From assembly GCA_046152925.1 (NCBI GenBank), contig JBJXFX010000029.1:1-51653 (forward strand): DNA of 51,653 nt. The letters run 5' to 3'. Shown here piece by piece: positions 7,867 through 16,343 of the stretch (position 1 is the first letter of the stretch; the number at the start of each line of letters is the position of its first letter). Source of the DNA: CAMAUF01 sp046152925. Its GTDB lineage: Bacteria > Chloroflexota > Dehalococcoidia > Tepidiformales > Tepidiformaceae. The notes beneath the pieces were generated by a model, which did no database searches, was not told the DNA's origin, and worked only from the letters and a program-made list of their open reading frames with translations. The position numbers and the translations under genes were made by a program.

Positions 7867-9260
7867 AGGTCGTCCTCATCGGTGTGGAGGATCCAGTCCT
7901 CGAACTTCGCCAGCCGGTGGACGAACCGAAGCTCGACGTTGCCGATCGGGCCGTTCCGGTGCTTCGCCACGGCAATCTGCGCCACGCCGCGCGGGTAGGT
8001 GCTTTCCGGCAAGTCAGGGTGCATCTGGGCCCATTGCTCCGGCGTCACATACAGCTCCTCGCGCGAAAGGAACATGACAACGTCGGCGTCCTGCTCGATC
8101 GAGCCCGAGTCGCGCAAGTCCGAAAGCTGCGGCGTCCGCGGGTGGCGGTTTTCGATGGCGCGGGAGAGCTGGGCGAGCGCGATGATCGGCACATCGAGCT
8201 CCCGTGCGAGGCCCTTGAGCGTCCGCGAGATGTAGCTGATCTCCTGGACGCGGTTCTCCTGGCGGTTGTTGCTGCCCTCGCCCTGCATCAGCTGGAGGTA
8301 GTCGATCACGATCAAGTCGAGGCCCTTTTCGCCTGCCAGCCGCCGCGCCTTCGCCCGGAGCTCGGCGGCGCCGAGGATCGGCGTGTCGTCGAACCAGATG
8401 TCCGCCTCCGAAAGCTCGCCCGAAGCGCGGATAATCCGCCGCTCTTCGAGCTCCGTCTGTTGGCCAAGCCGCAACCGCGTGCTATCGACGCCCGACTCCG
8501 CCGCGAGCAAGCGGATCACGAGCTGCTCCGACGACATCTCGAGCGAGAAGAACGCGACGCGGGCCTTCTGCTGGATCGCCGCGTTGCGGGCGATGCCCAG
8601 GGCAAAGCTGGACTTCCCGACGCTTGGCCGGGCCCCGATGATCACCAGGTCCGAGCGCTTCAGGCCCCCGAGCAACGTGTCGAGGTCGCTGTAGCCCGAG
8701 CGAATGGCAGCGAGCTCGCGGCGTTCGGCGGCCTCGGCGTCTTCGTCGAGGTACGCCTGGAGCAACTGGCTGATGTGGACGAAGTCCCGGAAGTTGTCGC
8801 CCCCGCGGACGCGCTGGATCAACTCCTCTGAGCGGTTGAGCACCGTGTCGAGCTCGGCCGGCGCCTCGTATGCGAGCTGGATGATCCCGGTGGCAGCGTG
8901 GATCAAGGCGCGATAGGTCGCATCACGCTTGACGAGCTGTGCATAGAACTGGGCGCCGAGGTTCGTCGGCAGCCTGCGGATCGTCTCGGCAAGGTACGTC
9001 TGGCCGCCCGCTTCTTCGAGCCGCTCTTTGCGGGCGAGCTCATGGGCGACCGTGATCTGGTTGATCGCCTCGTCGCGCTCCCACAAATCCAAGCAGGCTT
9101 CGTAAACCCAGCCGTTCTTCTCTCGGAAGAAGTCGAGCGGCTTGAGGATAGGCGCGACCTGATAGATCGCTTCCGGGTCGACAAGAAGCGCGGCGACGAC
9201 GGCCTCTTCGGCCTCGATGTCGTGGGGTGGCAGGCGTTCGAACGCGGGATAGGCAGCCAT
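7863..9260 (-). CDS. dnaB: Replicative DNA helicase DnaB
   Basis: 465 residues, normal for DnaB and without an intein. The N-terminal helical domain starts PPHDIEAEEAVVAALLVDP. The RecA-like domain carries Walker A GARPSVGKSS (about residues 207-216), Walker B in IVIDYLQLM, an SRALKGLARELD-type segment (here SRTLKGLARELD), the QLSRAIENR motif and the C-terminal GNVELRF strand. The hexamer unwinds DNA ahead of the replisome and binds primase. The gene follows rplI by 69 bases, an order common in bacteria, and is translationally coupled to dnaD. Start is ATG at 9260; no strong Shine-Dalgarno is seen, but the frame and homology begin there. Confidence 0.96.
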   Translation of the reverse strand: MAAYPAFERLPPHDIEAEEAVVAALLVDPEAIYQVAPILKPLDFFREKNGWVYEACLDLWERDEAINQITVAHELARKERLEEAGGQTYLAETIRRLPTNLGAQFYAQLVKRDATYRALIHAATGIIQLAYEAPAELDTVLNRSEELIQRVRGGDNFRDFVHISQLLQAYLDEDAEAAERRELAAIRSGYSDLDTLLGGLKRSDLVIIGARPSVGKSSFALGIARNAAIQQKARVAFFSLEMSSEQLVIRLLAAESGVDSTRLRLGQQTELEERRIIRASGELSEADIWFDDTPILGAAELRAKARRLAGEKGLDLIVIDYLQLMQGEGSNNRQENRVQEISYISRTLKGLARELDVPIIALAQLSRAIENRHPRTPQLSDLRDSGSIEQDADVVMFLSREELYVTPEQWAQMHPDLPESTYPRGVAQIAVAKHRNGPIGNVELRFVHRLAKFEDWILHTDEDDL

Positions 9261-9329
9261 CAGCGGAGTAGGGACGGGTGGCGCAGCGCGCCGATCAGCA
9301 AAACAGCCGTCCCATCACCCCCTTGTGTG

Positions 9330-9905
9330 CTAGTCCTCGCGGTTGCGGCGGCCGCGGCGCTGTTGCCGCTCGAACTCAATCTCGGCCTGGCGCTTCGCCT
9401 CGGCCTCTGTCGCTACCGCCTTCTCCGCCTCAACACGGGCCAGCGTCGCCTTCGATTCCTCATCGGGGACAACGGAGACCGGCAGCTCGAAGCTCACGTT
9501 CTTCGTGAAGCGGATGACCACGGGGCGGTCGCCAAGCTCACGGATCGGCTCCGGGAGCTGGACGATGTGTGCGTCGACGCTCGTCCCGGCCTGGCTGTTG
9601 AGCTTCGCCGCGACGTCGCGGTTTGTCACAGAGCCGAAGAGCCGGCCGCTCTCGCCCACCTTGACCTCCATCACCACGGTGTGGCTCTGGATGATCTCGA
9701 CCACCTTGCGGGCTTCGCCATCGAGCTTTTCGAGGCGGCGCTCTTCTTTCTGGGCGAGCGCCATGCCGCGCTGGATGTTCTCGCGGGACGAGGGGGCGGC
9801 GATGCCGCGGGGCAGCAGGAAGTTTCGCGCAAAGCCGTTCTTTACGTCTTTGACTTCGCCAACCTGCGCAGTGCCTTCGACGTCTTCGAAAAAGACGACC
9901 TTCAT
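9330..9905 (-). CDS. rplI: Large-subunit ribosomal protein bL9 with charged C-terminal extension
   Basis: 191 residues. The N-terminal domain is diagnostic: MKVVFFEDVEG, then VGEVKDVKNGFARNFLLPRGIA. The central helix and the C-terminal globular domain (SGRLFGSVTNRDVA, ELGDRPVVIRF) follow. bL9 binds 23S rRNA helix 76 and helps keep the reading frame. Typical bL9 is about 150 residues; this one adds about 40 residues rich in Ala, Glu and Arg, predicted helical and ending RRGRRNRED. A GAGGT ribosome site lies 8 bases before the ATG. It heads the rplI-dnaB-dnaD-loader cluster. The partner genes rpsF, ssb and rpsR often found next to rplI are absent here. Confidence 0.96.
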   Translation of the reverse strand: MKVVFFEDVEGTAQVGEVKDVKNGFARNFLLPRGIAAPSSRENIQRGMALAQKEERRLEKLDGEARKVVEIIQSHTVVMEVKVGESGRLFGSVTNRDVAAKLNSQAGTSVDAHIVQLPEPIRELGDRPVVIRFTKNVSFELPVSVVPDEESKATLARVEAEKAVATEAEAKRQAEIEFERQQRRGRRNRED

Positions 9906-9967
9906 GTGTCGGGACCTCAGCCAGTTGATGGAATTCGCGCCAGCCGCCGGAGCGCAGACGCCGACCC

Positions 9968-9986
9968 CCTTCCCGCAGTGGGAAGG
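9968..9986. promoter_or_regulatory. Hairpin in the region upstream of rplI
   Basis: A perfect 7-bp inverted repeat (CCTTCCC / GGGAAGG) with a 5-base loop lies 63 bases before the rplI start. There is no T-run in the rplI direction, so it is not an obvious terminator; it could be an mRNA leader structure or chance. Confidence 0.3.
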
Positions 9987-10036
9987 AACGTAGTCTCTTC
10001 ATGCTACGGCCTCCACCGGTTATCGTCGCGTCGACC

Positions 10037-10061
10037 AAACCTTCGCAAACCCTTGGCGTCC
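10037..10061 (-). repeat. 25-bp dispersed repeat, copy 1
   Basis: On the minus strand this copy begins GGACGCCAAGGG and ends GCGAAGGTTT. An identical 25-bp sequence lies in opposite orientation at 51542-51566 (plus strand). Flanking bases differ at both ends. It sits in the 205-base gap between the M20 hydrolase stop and rplI; apart from this repeat and the hairpin, no gene was seen in that gap. Confidence 0.75.
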
Positions 10062-10110
10062 CGCATCACTTATGCAGCGTTCGCCCGCGGCGCGACACCT
10101 CGTGTCGCAT

Positions 10111-11313
10111 CTACCGCTTGCCCCGGACCGACCGCTCGAATTCGGCTTGGACGGACTCCAGAAAGCCAGCCTTCAGGAACAGGTCGAGGCCCGTCGAGGC
10201 GAGGCCGGTTGCGGCCCGCAGGGTCGCGTCGTGCGCCTCCGGCATCGCCGCCGAAGCCGTGAACCCAGGGGTGTGGTTGCCCGCCCCCGGCGCCGTCGGG
10301 ATCGAGAACATCGGGTGGATCGATGGCACGGCGTAGCTCACATCTCCCATGTCCGTGCTCCCTCCCGGCCCGCTCAGCACCTGCTGCTTCGTTGGGAACC
10401 GCAGGTTGAAGTGCCGCATGTTCTCGGTGTAGGCCGCCGCCATCCCGTCGCTCGCGATCATGTCGCTATACGGCCGCTGGTCCTCCGGCCGTTCGATGGT
10501 CGTCGCGCAGCGGGCCGCGACGCCTGCCCCTTGGAGGGCCGCCTCAACCTTCTCCCGGAGCACCGCAAGCTCCGTACGGGTGCGCGAACGGATGTAGAAC
10601 TCGGCCGCCGTGTAGTCCGGGATGATGTTCGGCTTGAGCCCGCCGTGAGTGATCACGCCGTGGACGCGGTCCGTCGGCAAGCACTGTTGGCGCATCAGCC
10701 CGATCGCCGAAAACGCCTGGATCATCGCGTCGAGCGCGTTCACGCCCTCCCAGGGAGCGGCGGCGGCATGCGCGTTGGCCCCCGAGTACTCCACCTTCAC
10801 GTGGTCGATGGCGAGCACATTCATGTAGGCCGCGTCCGCCGGCGCGGGGTGCACCATCATCGCGGCGGCCACGCCATCGAACGCTCCGCGCTCGACCAGG
10901 AGGATCTTGCCGCCACCGCCCTCTTCCGCCGGGCTACCAAGGACCACGACCGTGCCCTGACCGGCTGGAAGCGTCTCTTTCAAAGCGAGCCCGGCCGCAA
11001 GCCCGGAAATGGCGATCAGATTATGTCCGCATGCGTGGCCGATGCCTGGAAGTGCGTCGTATTCGCAGAGGACGGCGATCGTCGGCCCGCCTTGGCCAGC
11101 AACGGCCTTGAAGGCGGTCGGCATGCCATAGGCGCCCTGCTCCACAGCGAATCCTTTGCGTTCAAGGTAGGCCGTGAGCGTCGCGTGCGCGTGAAACTCT
11201 TCGAAGTTCAGCTCCGGGTTAGCGTGGATGCTGAGCGAGACATCCCGCAGCTCTGGCCCGGCCTGGCGGATGACCTGCTCGGCTTTCGCCTTCAACTCGT
11301 CGAGGTGCACCAT
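10111..11313 (-). CDS. M20-family metallo-amidohydrolase/peptidase
   Basis: 400 residues. The M20 metal site is visible: CEYDALPGIGHACGHN (Asp and His ligands) and the catalytic Glu pair in SPAEEGGGGK. A lid/dimerisation domain follows (YSGANAHAAAAPWEG), and the C-terminal metal His lies in a GGSTDMGDVSY segment. The sequence is closest in style to M20 aminoacylases/amidohydrolases of the p-aminobenzoyl-glutamate or PM20D2 type, which cleave N-acyl or dipeptide amide bonds in the cytosol. There is no signal peptide. The ATG has AGGAGG 9 bases upstream and a TACACT element 32 bases upstream. It is divergent from the gene at 11402. Substrate is not predictable. Confidence 0.88.
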   Translation of the reverse strand: MVHLDELKAKAEQVIRQAGPELRDVSLSIHANPELNFEEFHAHATLTAYLERKGFAVEQGAYGMPTAFKAVAGQGGPTIAVLCEYDALPGIGHACGHNLIAISGLAAGLALKETLPAGQGTVVVLGSPAEEGGGGKILLVERGAFDGVAAAMMVHPAPADAAYMNVLAIDHVKVEYSGANAHAAAAPWEGVNALDAMIQAFSAIGLMRQQCLPTDRVHGVITHGGLKPNIIPDYTAAEFYIRSRTRTELAVLREKVEAALQGAGVAARCATTIERPEDQRPYSDMIASDGMAAAYTENMRHFNLRFPTKQQVLSGPGGSTDMGDVSYAVPSIHPMFSIPTAPGAGNHTPGFTASAAMPEAHDATLRAATGLASTGLDLFLKAGFLESVQAEFERSVRGKR

Positions 11314-11345
11314 CGCGCCGGGCCTCCTGCGTTTGTGTGGCCGCC

Positions 11346-11351
11346 AGTGTA
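11346..11351 (-). promoter_or_regulatory. Probable -10 element (TACACT) for the M20 hydrolase
   Basis: Minus-strand TACACT lies 32 bases before the hydrolase ATG, followed by an AGGAGG ribosome site. It is back to back with the plus-strand TAGGCT at 11390. Confidence 0.45.
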
Positions 11352-11389
11352 GCGCTGCACGGCAAGGTGCGGATGTGCGACGTGGGCCG

Positions 11390-11395
11390 TAGGCT
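11390..11395 (+). promoter_or_regulatory. -10 element TAGGCT for a leaderless mRNA
   Basis: TAGGCT, six bases (CAGCGA), then GTG at 11402. This supports the GTG as the start of a leaderless transcript. No -35 match was seen. Confidence 0.5.
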
Positions 11396-11401
11396 CAGCG
11401 A

Positions 11402-12511
11402 GTGCAGTACCAGGGACCGACGCTGGTCCTCTTCCATGGGCGGGGCGGAGACGGCGAGGCCGAACAACTGGTCGACGCTGCGCGGGTCGCCATGGGCCGC
11501 GAAACCGCCCGCTTGGCGCTCGAAGCCGGGTTCCAAGCCGTGATCGTCGCCACCAACGCGCCCGACGGGTTCGCCGGGATGCCCGCCAACGTGATCGTCG
11601 ACCCCGACGCGCCCGGCGAGCCCTTCGACTTCGCAGACCGGCTTGGCGGCGTCGTCCGGCGGTTCGCCCTGGCTCGGCCGGCGGTCATGGGCGCTGGCGC
11701 CGTGCCGTTGATTGGGCGCGCCGAGCTTGCCGCCGTGGCGGACCACCTTACCCCGCTCCTGCCGCGCGTCGTGACGAACAACTTTTTCTCGAGCGACCTC
11801 ACCGCCTGGACGCCGGGCGACGCCATCTTCCGCGCCGGCGCCTTCCTCCGCGATAACGAGCTGCCACGACGCCTCCGCGACAACGCGGGCCTCACGCCCG
11901 TCTCCTTACCCCGTTCGACGGCCACCCAGTTCGATCTCGACACCCCAGCCGACGTCGTCGTCCTCGCGATCGCTGGCCTGCTCCCGGATTCCGTCCGCGC
12001 GGCGACGCCCGAACTCCGCCTCCCCACGCCGCGCTACCGCGCCCTCATGAAGACCTTTACCGACCGCAGCGGCGAGCTCCTGATCGCCGGGCGGGTCGGG
12101 AGCCAGACCTGGCAGCACTTGGAGACGCAGACCGCCTGCCGCGTCCGCCTCTTGAGCGAAGAGCGGGGCCTCGCGGCGGCGGGCAAGGGTCACCAGGCCC
12201 GGTCCGTGCTCGGCTTCTTGCTCGCTGAGTTGGGCACACAGCGCTTCTTCCGCACGATTGGCGAGCTCGGGACCGCCGCCGTGATCGATGCCCGCGTGCT
12301 GGAGGCTCACCTCGGGCTCGCCCCATCGCGCGAAGACCGGTTCCAGTCGGACCTGATGAACGCGGCGGGGATCACCGACTCGTTCCTGCGCAAGTTCACG
12401 CAGGCGGCGGTCGAAGCGCCGATCCCGGTCATCCTCGGCGGCCACTCGCTGGTCACGGGTGGCCTCGCGCTCTTGAACGACGTTGCCTGGGAGGCGGAGG
12501 GCAGAGGTTAG
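11402..12511 (+). CDS. Conserved-looking protein of unknown function with GT-A/NTP-transferase-like N-terminal half
   Basis: 369 residues, cytoplasmic, not recognised as a named family. The N-terminal ~190 residues alternate strands and helices like MobA/CofC nucleotidyltransferases: a central VIVATNAPDG (about 47-56), a DPDAPGEP loop (68-75) and, near residue 177, FDLDTPADV, a motif that closes many GT-A-type nucleotidyltransferase domains. The C-terminal ~170 residues are mostly helical and include a GRVGSQTWQHLE segment and a small GGHSLVTGGLALLND end. No signal peptide or membrane helix. The GTG start fits the promoter at 11390. It could take part in cofactor or tag biosynthesis, but no partner gene is adjacent and I assign no function. 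Confidence 0.75.
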   Translation: MQYQGPTLVLFHGRGGDGEAEQLVDAARVAMGRETARLALEAGFQAVIVATNAPDGFAGMPANVIVDPDAPGEPFDFADRLGGVVRRFALARPAVMGAGAVPLIGRAELAAVADHLTPLLPRVVTNNFFSSDLTAWTPGDAIFRAGAFLRDNELPRRLRDNAGLTPVSLPRSTATQFDLDTPADVVVLAIAGLLPDSVRAATPELRLPTPRYRALMKTFTDRSGELLIAGRVGSQTWQHLETQTACRVRLLSEERGLAAAGKGHQARSVLGFLLAELGTQRFFRTIGELGTAAVIDARVLEAHLGLAPSREDRFQSDLMNAAGITDSFLRKFTQAAVEAPIPVILGGHSLVTGGLALLNDVAWEAEGRG

Positions 12512-12546
12512 GATGGCCACCTTTAGCTGATGTGTTCATTGGACTG

Positions 12547-13491
12547 CTATGCGAACGGTGGCCAGAGCAACTCGATATGGCCACCAGGGCGGTTCGGAAG
12601 CGGCATGAACAGATAGGCTCGGTCGAACGGGTGCTCGTGCCGTCCCAACGCGGCACGAGCTTCTCTTAAGTCCTCTTCTTCCGTGAAGGCGACAAATGAG
12701 GTTGAGTAGACCAACAACCAAAATTCGTGCGATAGACTTGGGTAATTCTTGCTGATTTTTTTGCAGACAATATCTCTCACCAAGAGTGCCGGCCCATTGA
12801 TGACGACGCCCCCTCCCCAGTGGATTCGACACGCGCTCGACCAGTCCTTGCGCGTCACGGAAATGACGATCGTCGCATGCGGCTGACAAGCGTCCGTTCC
12901 CTTCGTCCGTTTCTTTCCCTGGGCAAGAGTATGTATGTCATTTCCTACCGAATCTACAAGATCCAGTAATTCCCTTTGTAGAACTTCCCGATAATTTTTC
13001 GACGTCAGATACGTTAACTCGTTGATCGAAACGATAAGCGTGAGCGTTGTTCCCCTGAACCCATAGGCCAACGAGCGTTTTGACAATGCATTGTTGACGG
13101 CGCGCTTGAACAATTCGAACTGCAACTCATCATGGTTCACGACTTCGGCTAATTGCACACCAAGTTGGTCGCCCGAGGCTCGAACGCACCTCACATCGAC
13201 TGGTTCATCGCCGATCGTTATATGCACAGATTCCCGAGCCGATGCTTCGCTTAATGTTTCGAGGAACCTCGAGACTATTTCGATTTCCAGATCCTCCTTG
13301 GCCCTGGGCGGATGCTCGATATTCCTACGGACGCTGCCATCTTTACCGAACACCAGCGTAGCTAGGGGACGGTCCGGCTTAAGGTGGTGCGTTGTCATAT
13401 CGGCGCCTAACCACGTTTGCTCAAGATTCGGCCCGTGTCCAAGTAAGGGCCCTTGTTTGCGTAGTCCGTCGTAGAAGCGAGGGGCCAACAT
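12547..13491 (-). CDS. Orphan protein, AT-rich, possibly PD-(D/E)XK-related
   Basis: 314 residues. Codon use is strikingly more AT-rich than its neighbours (for example seven T in a row at 12756-12762), which suggests recent acquisition. Residues 65-120 (KEDLEIEIVSRFLE, then DEPVDVRC, then DQLGVQLAEVV) resemble small nuclease-fold proteins reading E...PDF...GVEVTE; here the acidic residue of the last strand is Gln113, so an active nuclease is doubtful. The rest has alternating strands (TLIVSINELTYL, ATIVISVTRK) and a Trp-rich segment. Start ATG at 13491 has GAGGGG 6 bases upstream. It is convergent with the preceding gene and 27 bases from the thiolase stop. Function unknown. Confidence 0.7.
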   Translation of the reverse strand: MLAPRFYDGLRKQGPLLGHGPNLEQTWLGADMTTHHLKPDRPLATLVFGKDGSVRRNIEHPPRAKEDLEIEIVSRFLETLSEASARESVHITIGDEPVDVRCVRASGDQLGVQLAEVVNHDELQFELFKRAVNNALSKRSLAYGFRGTTLTLIVSINELTYLTSKNYREVLQRELLDLVDSVGNDIHTLAQGKKRTKGTDACQPHATIVISVTRKDWSSACRIHWGGGVVINGPALLVRDIVCKKISKNYPSLSHEFWLLVYSTSFVAFTEEEDLREARAALGRHEHPFDRAYLFMPLPNRPGGHIELLWPPFA

Positions 13492-13518
13492 GCGAGGCCC
13501 CTCGCGCCGCGATCGGAC

Positions 13519-14700
13519 CTAGAGGCGCTCGATCACCGTCGCGGTGCCGATGCCACCGCCGACGCACATCGTGATCAGGCCATAGCGGCCACCGGTGCGC
13601 TCAAGCTCGTTCAGGATCGTGCCGAAGAGCCGCGCGCCGGTCGCGCCGGTCGGGTGGCCGAGGGCGATCGCGCCGCCGTTCACGTTGACCTTGCTCATGT
13701 CGGCGTTCATTTCCCGCTTCCACGAAAGCACGACGCTCGCGAACGCCTCGTTGATCTCGACGAGGTCGATGTCACGCATCGTCAGGCCCGCGCGCTGGAG
13801 CGCGAGCGGCGTCGCCGTGATCGGGCCGGTCAACATGAACTCTGGGTCCGAACCGACGACCGCCTGCGAGACGATCCGTGCGCGCGGCTGCCAGCCCATC
13901 TCCTTCGCCTTGTCGGGATGGGTGAGGAGGACGGCGGCCGAGCCGTCGGTGATCTGGCTGGAGTTGCCGGCGTGATGCACGCCGTCTTCCTTGAACGACG
14001 GCTTCAACGCCGCGAGCGCTTCGACGCTCGTGCCGGGCCGGATGCCCTCGTCGAAGTCGATCAGCGCCGGGGTCCAGACCTCGTTGCCATCGGCGTCCTT
14101 GCTCTTGCGGTTGCCCATGATCGGGATGAGCTCGTTCTTGAAGCGGCCCTGCTTCTGGGCCTGCTCCGCCTTGTTCTGGCTGTCCGCGCCGAACTCATCG
14201 GCCTCTTCGCGAGAGACGCCCCACTTCGCCGCGATCCGCTCCGCGGAAAGCCCCTGCGAGGTGAGGTCGTACTGGTCGCGCATCGCCTGGGTGAAGGGAT
14301 ACCCCATGTCCTTGGCGACGTTCGCACCGAGCGGGATCTGCGACATGAACTCGGTGCCACCCGCGACGACGATGTCGTGGGCGCCGCTGCCGATTTGGTT
14401 CGCGGCGAAGTGCACGGCCTGCTGACTCGAAGAGCACTGCCGGTCGAGCGTCACACCGGGGATGGTGTAGGGCCAACCCGAGGTGAGGACGATGTTCCGC
14501 GCCAGGTTCGTCGACTGCGCGCCGACCTCACTGACACAGCCGTAGATCACATCGTCGACGGTCTCGGGGTCGAAGTGATTGCGTTCGGCGAGCGCCTTCA
14601 GGAGCAACGCCGAGGTCTCGACTGGGTGGTTCTTGGAGAAGACTCCGCCACGGCGGCCGAGCGGAGTGCGGATGGCATCGACGATCACAACTTCACGCAT
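13519..14700 (-). CDS. Acetyl-CoA C-acyltransferase (thiolase)
   Basis: 393 residues. The nucleophilic cysteine is C89 in LDRQCSSSQ. Later landmarks are the EINEAF segment, the catalytic His in ALGHPTGATG, and the second Cys in MCVGGGIG near the C-terminus. These identify a degradative or biosynthetic thiolase that cleaves 3-ketoacyl-CoA with CoA or condenses two acetyl-CoA. Substrate chain length is not readable. ATG at 14700 is preceded by AAAGGGG and by a TACACT element; the longer frame adds 16 non-conserved residues. It stands alone in its transcript or reads into the orphan gene downstream. It fits the acyl-CoA catabolism genes elsewhere in the window. Confidence 0.94.
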   Translation of the reverse strand: MREVVIVDAIRTPLGRRGGVFSKNHPVETSALLLKALAERNHFDPETVDDVIYGCVSEVGAQSTNLARNIVLTSGWPYTIPGVTLDRQCSSSQQAVHFAANQIGSGAHDIVVAGGTEFMSQIPLGANVAKDMGYPFTQAMRDQYDLTSQGLSAERIAAKWGVSREEADEFGADSQNKAEQAQKQGRFKNELIPIMGNRKSKDADGNEVWTPALIDFDEGIRPGTSVEALAALKPSFKEDGVHHAGNSSQITDGSAAVLLTHPDKAKEMGWQPRARIVSQAVVGSDPEFMLTGPITATPLALQRAGLTMRDIDLVEINEAFASVVLSWKREMNADMSKVNVNGGAIALGHPTGATGARLFGTILNELERTGGRYGLITMCVGGGIGTATVIERL

Positions 14701-14739
14701 GCGCGTCCTGGATCCCCTTTGGGCTGAAAATGCCAACTC

Positions 14740-14745
14740 AGTGTA
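14740..14745 (-). promoter_or_regulatory. Probable -10 element (TACACT) for the thiolase
   Basis: Minus-strand TACACT lies 39 bases before the thiolase ATG inside a GTGTACAC palindrome. It is the same hexamer as upstream of moxR and the M20 hydrolase. The 124-base gap here holds no gene. Confidence 0.45.
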
Positions 14746-14824
14746 CACACGGCAGCCCTTGGTGCTCCGCCTTTACCCGCCCGAACCGTGCTCCGAGCGC
14801 CCGACAAACACGAGGTCTCCCGGG

Positions 14825-15673
14825 CTAATCCTGGAATCGCGAAAGATCCGCGACGAACACGCCAGGCCCCGAACGCTCCTTTGCCCCGCCTGCGCGCTCA
14901 ATCGTCACGACCGCGCTTTCGTATGCGTCGATGCTCTCCGGCACCCACGTTTGGAACCGCACAAAGCCGCGTTCGTCGGCGTTGAAGGTCCCGATGCTCA
15001 CATACTTGCCCTGGGCATTGACCCAGAGCTGATACGTCTCACCCGCTGGACGGGCCTGCAGCCGGCTCGCGACAAACCAGACGCGCTTTTGCTGCCGATC
15101 CCAGACAAACCGCCCGATCGCCGCGGACTCGTCGACCGCAAACACCTCAGCGACGTCGCTTTCGGGCGAGATGATCGCCAAGAGCAGGTCACGGTCGCCT
15201 TGCGCATCTTCTTGGAGCTCGGCGCTCTGGCGTTCGGCTTCCGAGAGCCGGTGTGTGACCGCTTTGATCTCGACTTCTTGGGCGAGCGCGTCGTTGATTT
15301 GGCGCTGAAGCGAGACGTTCTTGTCTTCCAGATGCCCGATCTGTCCCCGGACCGAGACCATCCCGGCGAACGCCGCAATCGCGACCGTCACGGCCGCTAC
15401 TCCCGCTCCGGCTGTCGCGATCCGCGCGGCCCAGGTCAGCGGGCCTGGCCGCGAGATCCCGGCCTCCCGCATCACTTTCCGTTTCAACCCGCTGGGCGGG
15501 CGGGCCAGGGGAAGGCCAAGCGAGAGGCCAGCGGCCACGCGCCGGCTCTCGGCCACCAGCTCCCGGCACGCGTCGCACCCGTCAACGTGAAGGGCGACCA
15601 GCTCCGCTATCTCGGACTCCATAGCCCCGATCGCGAACTCGTCGGCCTGGTCGGGCGTGATGTGGGGGGCCAT
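14825..15673 (-). CDS. Anti-sigma factor, RskA/zinc-finger type
   Basis: 282 residues. The N-terminal cytoplasmic domain has the ZAS zinc motif HVDGCDAC (HxxxCxxC, about residues 29-36). One transmembrane helix follows (about residues 85-107, ATAGAGVAAVTVAIAAFAGMV), then a coiled-coil-like stretch and an extracytoplasmic RskA C-terminal domain (YQLWV...GTFNADERG). It should sequester the co-encoded sigma factor until a signal triggers release. The ATG lies three bases after the sigma gene's TGA, consistent with balanced co-expression. RskA-type proteins respond to envelope or redox conditions, but the signal here is unknown. Confidence 0.9.
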   Translation of the reverse strand: MAPHITPDQADEFAIGAMESEIAELVALHVDGCDACRELVAESRRVAAGLSLGLPLARPPSGLKRKVMREAGISRPGPLTWAARIATAGAGVAAVTVAIAAFAGMVSVRGQIGHLEDKNVSLQRQINDALAQEVEIKAVTHRLSEAERQSAELQEDAQGDRDLLLAIISPESDVAEVFAVDESAAIGRFVWDRQQKRVWFVASRLQARPAGETYQLWVNAQGKYVSIGTFNADERGFVRFQTWVPESIDAYESAVVTIERAGGAKERSGPGVFVADLSRFQD

Positions 15674-15676
15674 ATC

Positions 15677-16327
15677 TCACACCTTACCCTGCAGCGAGCG
15701 GCGCAGCTTCTGCATTCCCAAGCGGATCCGGGTCTTCACCGTGCCGAGCGGCTCATGAAGCCGGACGGCGATCTCTTGCTGCGTCAGGCCGCCGAAGTAG
15801 GCGAGCTCGAGGGCTCGCCGCTGGTCGGGAGGAAGGTCCACCAGGGCGCGGCGCACGAGTCGCTGCTCCTCATGGACTTGTGCTGCTGCTTCAGGACCGG
15901 CATCGCTCGTCGCCACCACGGCGAATACTTCCTCGGCGCTTTCCACGTCTTCGCGGCGGCGGCGTCGCCCGCGCGCCCGCAACTCGTCGACAGCGCGATT
16001 GCGCGCCACGCTCACGAGCCAACTCAGGAGACGGCCGCGCTCCGGGACGAAGCTCTCCGGCTTGCGCCAGAGCCGCACGAACACATCCTGGGTCGCATCC
16101 TCAGCCGCCCCCGGGTCGGCCAAGACGCGAAGGCAAGTCGAGTAGACCAGGTCCACGTACCGGTCGTAGATGGCCGTGAACGCCGTCCGGTCGCCGGCCA
16201 TGATCGCGTGCATGAGCACCTCGTCCGGCCACCGTTCGCGATCGCCAGCGCTCATCGCGCCGTCGAGGATGGCCCCGCTTTCGAGGATACGTGTGGCCGA
16301 GGCGTCAGGATTGCGTGGAGTACTCAT
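15677..16327 (-). CDS. ECF RNA polymerase sigma factor, SigK/SigL-like
   Basis: 216 residues. Region 2 is clear (FTAIYDRYVDLVYSTCLRVL, then AEDATQDVFVRLWR, then WLVSVARNRAVDELR). Region 4 carries LPPDQRRALELAYFGGLTQQEI and a KTRIRLGMQKLR recognition helix. It directs RNA polymerase to stress promoters and is controlled by the downstream anti-sigma. Start ATG at 16327 is preceded by AGGA and by a TATTAT element; a shorter start at about 16254 is possible. The gene is divergent from the HtrA protease, a plausible member of its regulon given envelope-stress logic, although no shared ECF-type promoter could be identified by eye. Confidence 0.93.
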   Translation of the reverse strand: MSTPRNPDASATRILESGAILDGAMSAGDRERWPDEVLMHAIMAGDRTAFTAIYDRYVDLVYSTCLRVLADPGAAEDATQDVFVRLWRKPESFVPERGRLLSWLVSVARNRAVDELRARGRRRRREDVESAEEVFAVVATSDAGPEAAAQVHEEQRLVRRALVDLPPDQRRALELAYFGGLTQQEIAVRLHEPLGTVKTRIRLGMQKLRRSLQGKV

Positions 16328-16343
16328 GGCGTCCTGAATGGCA

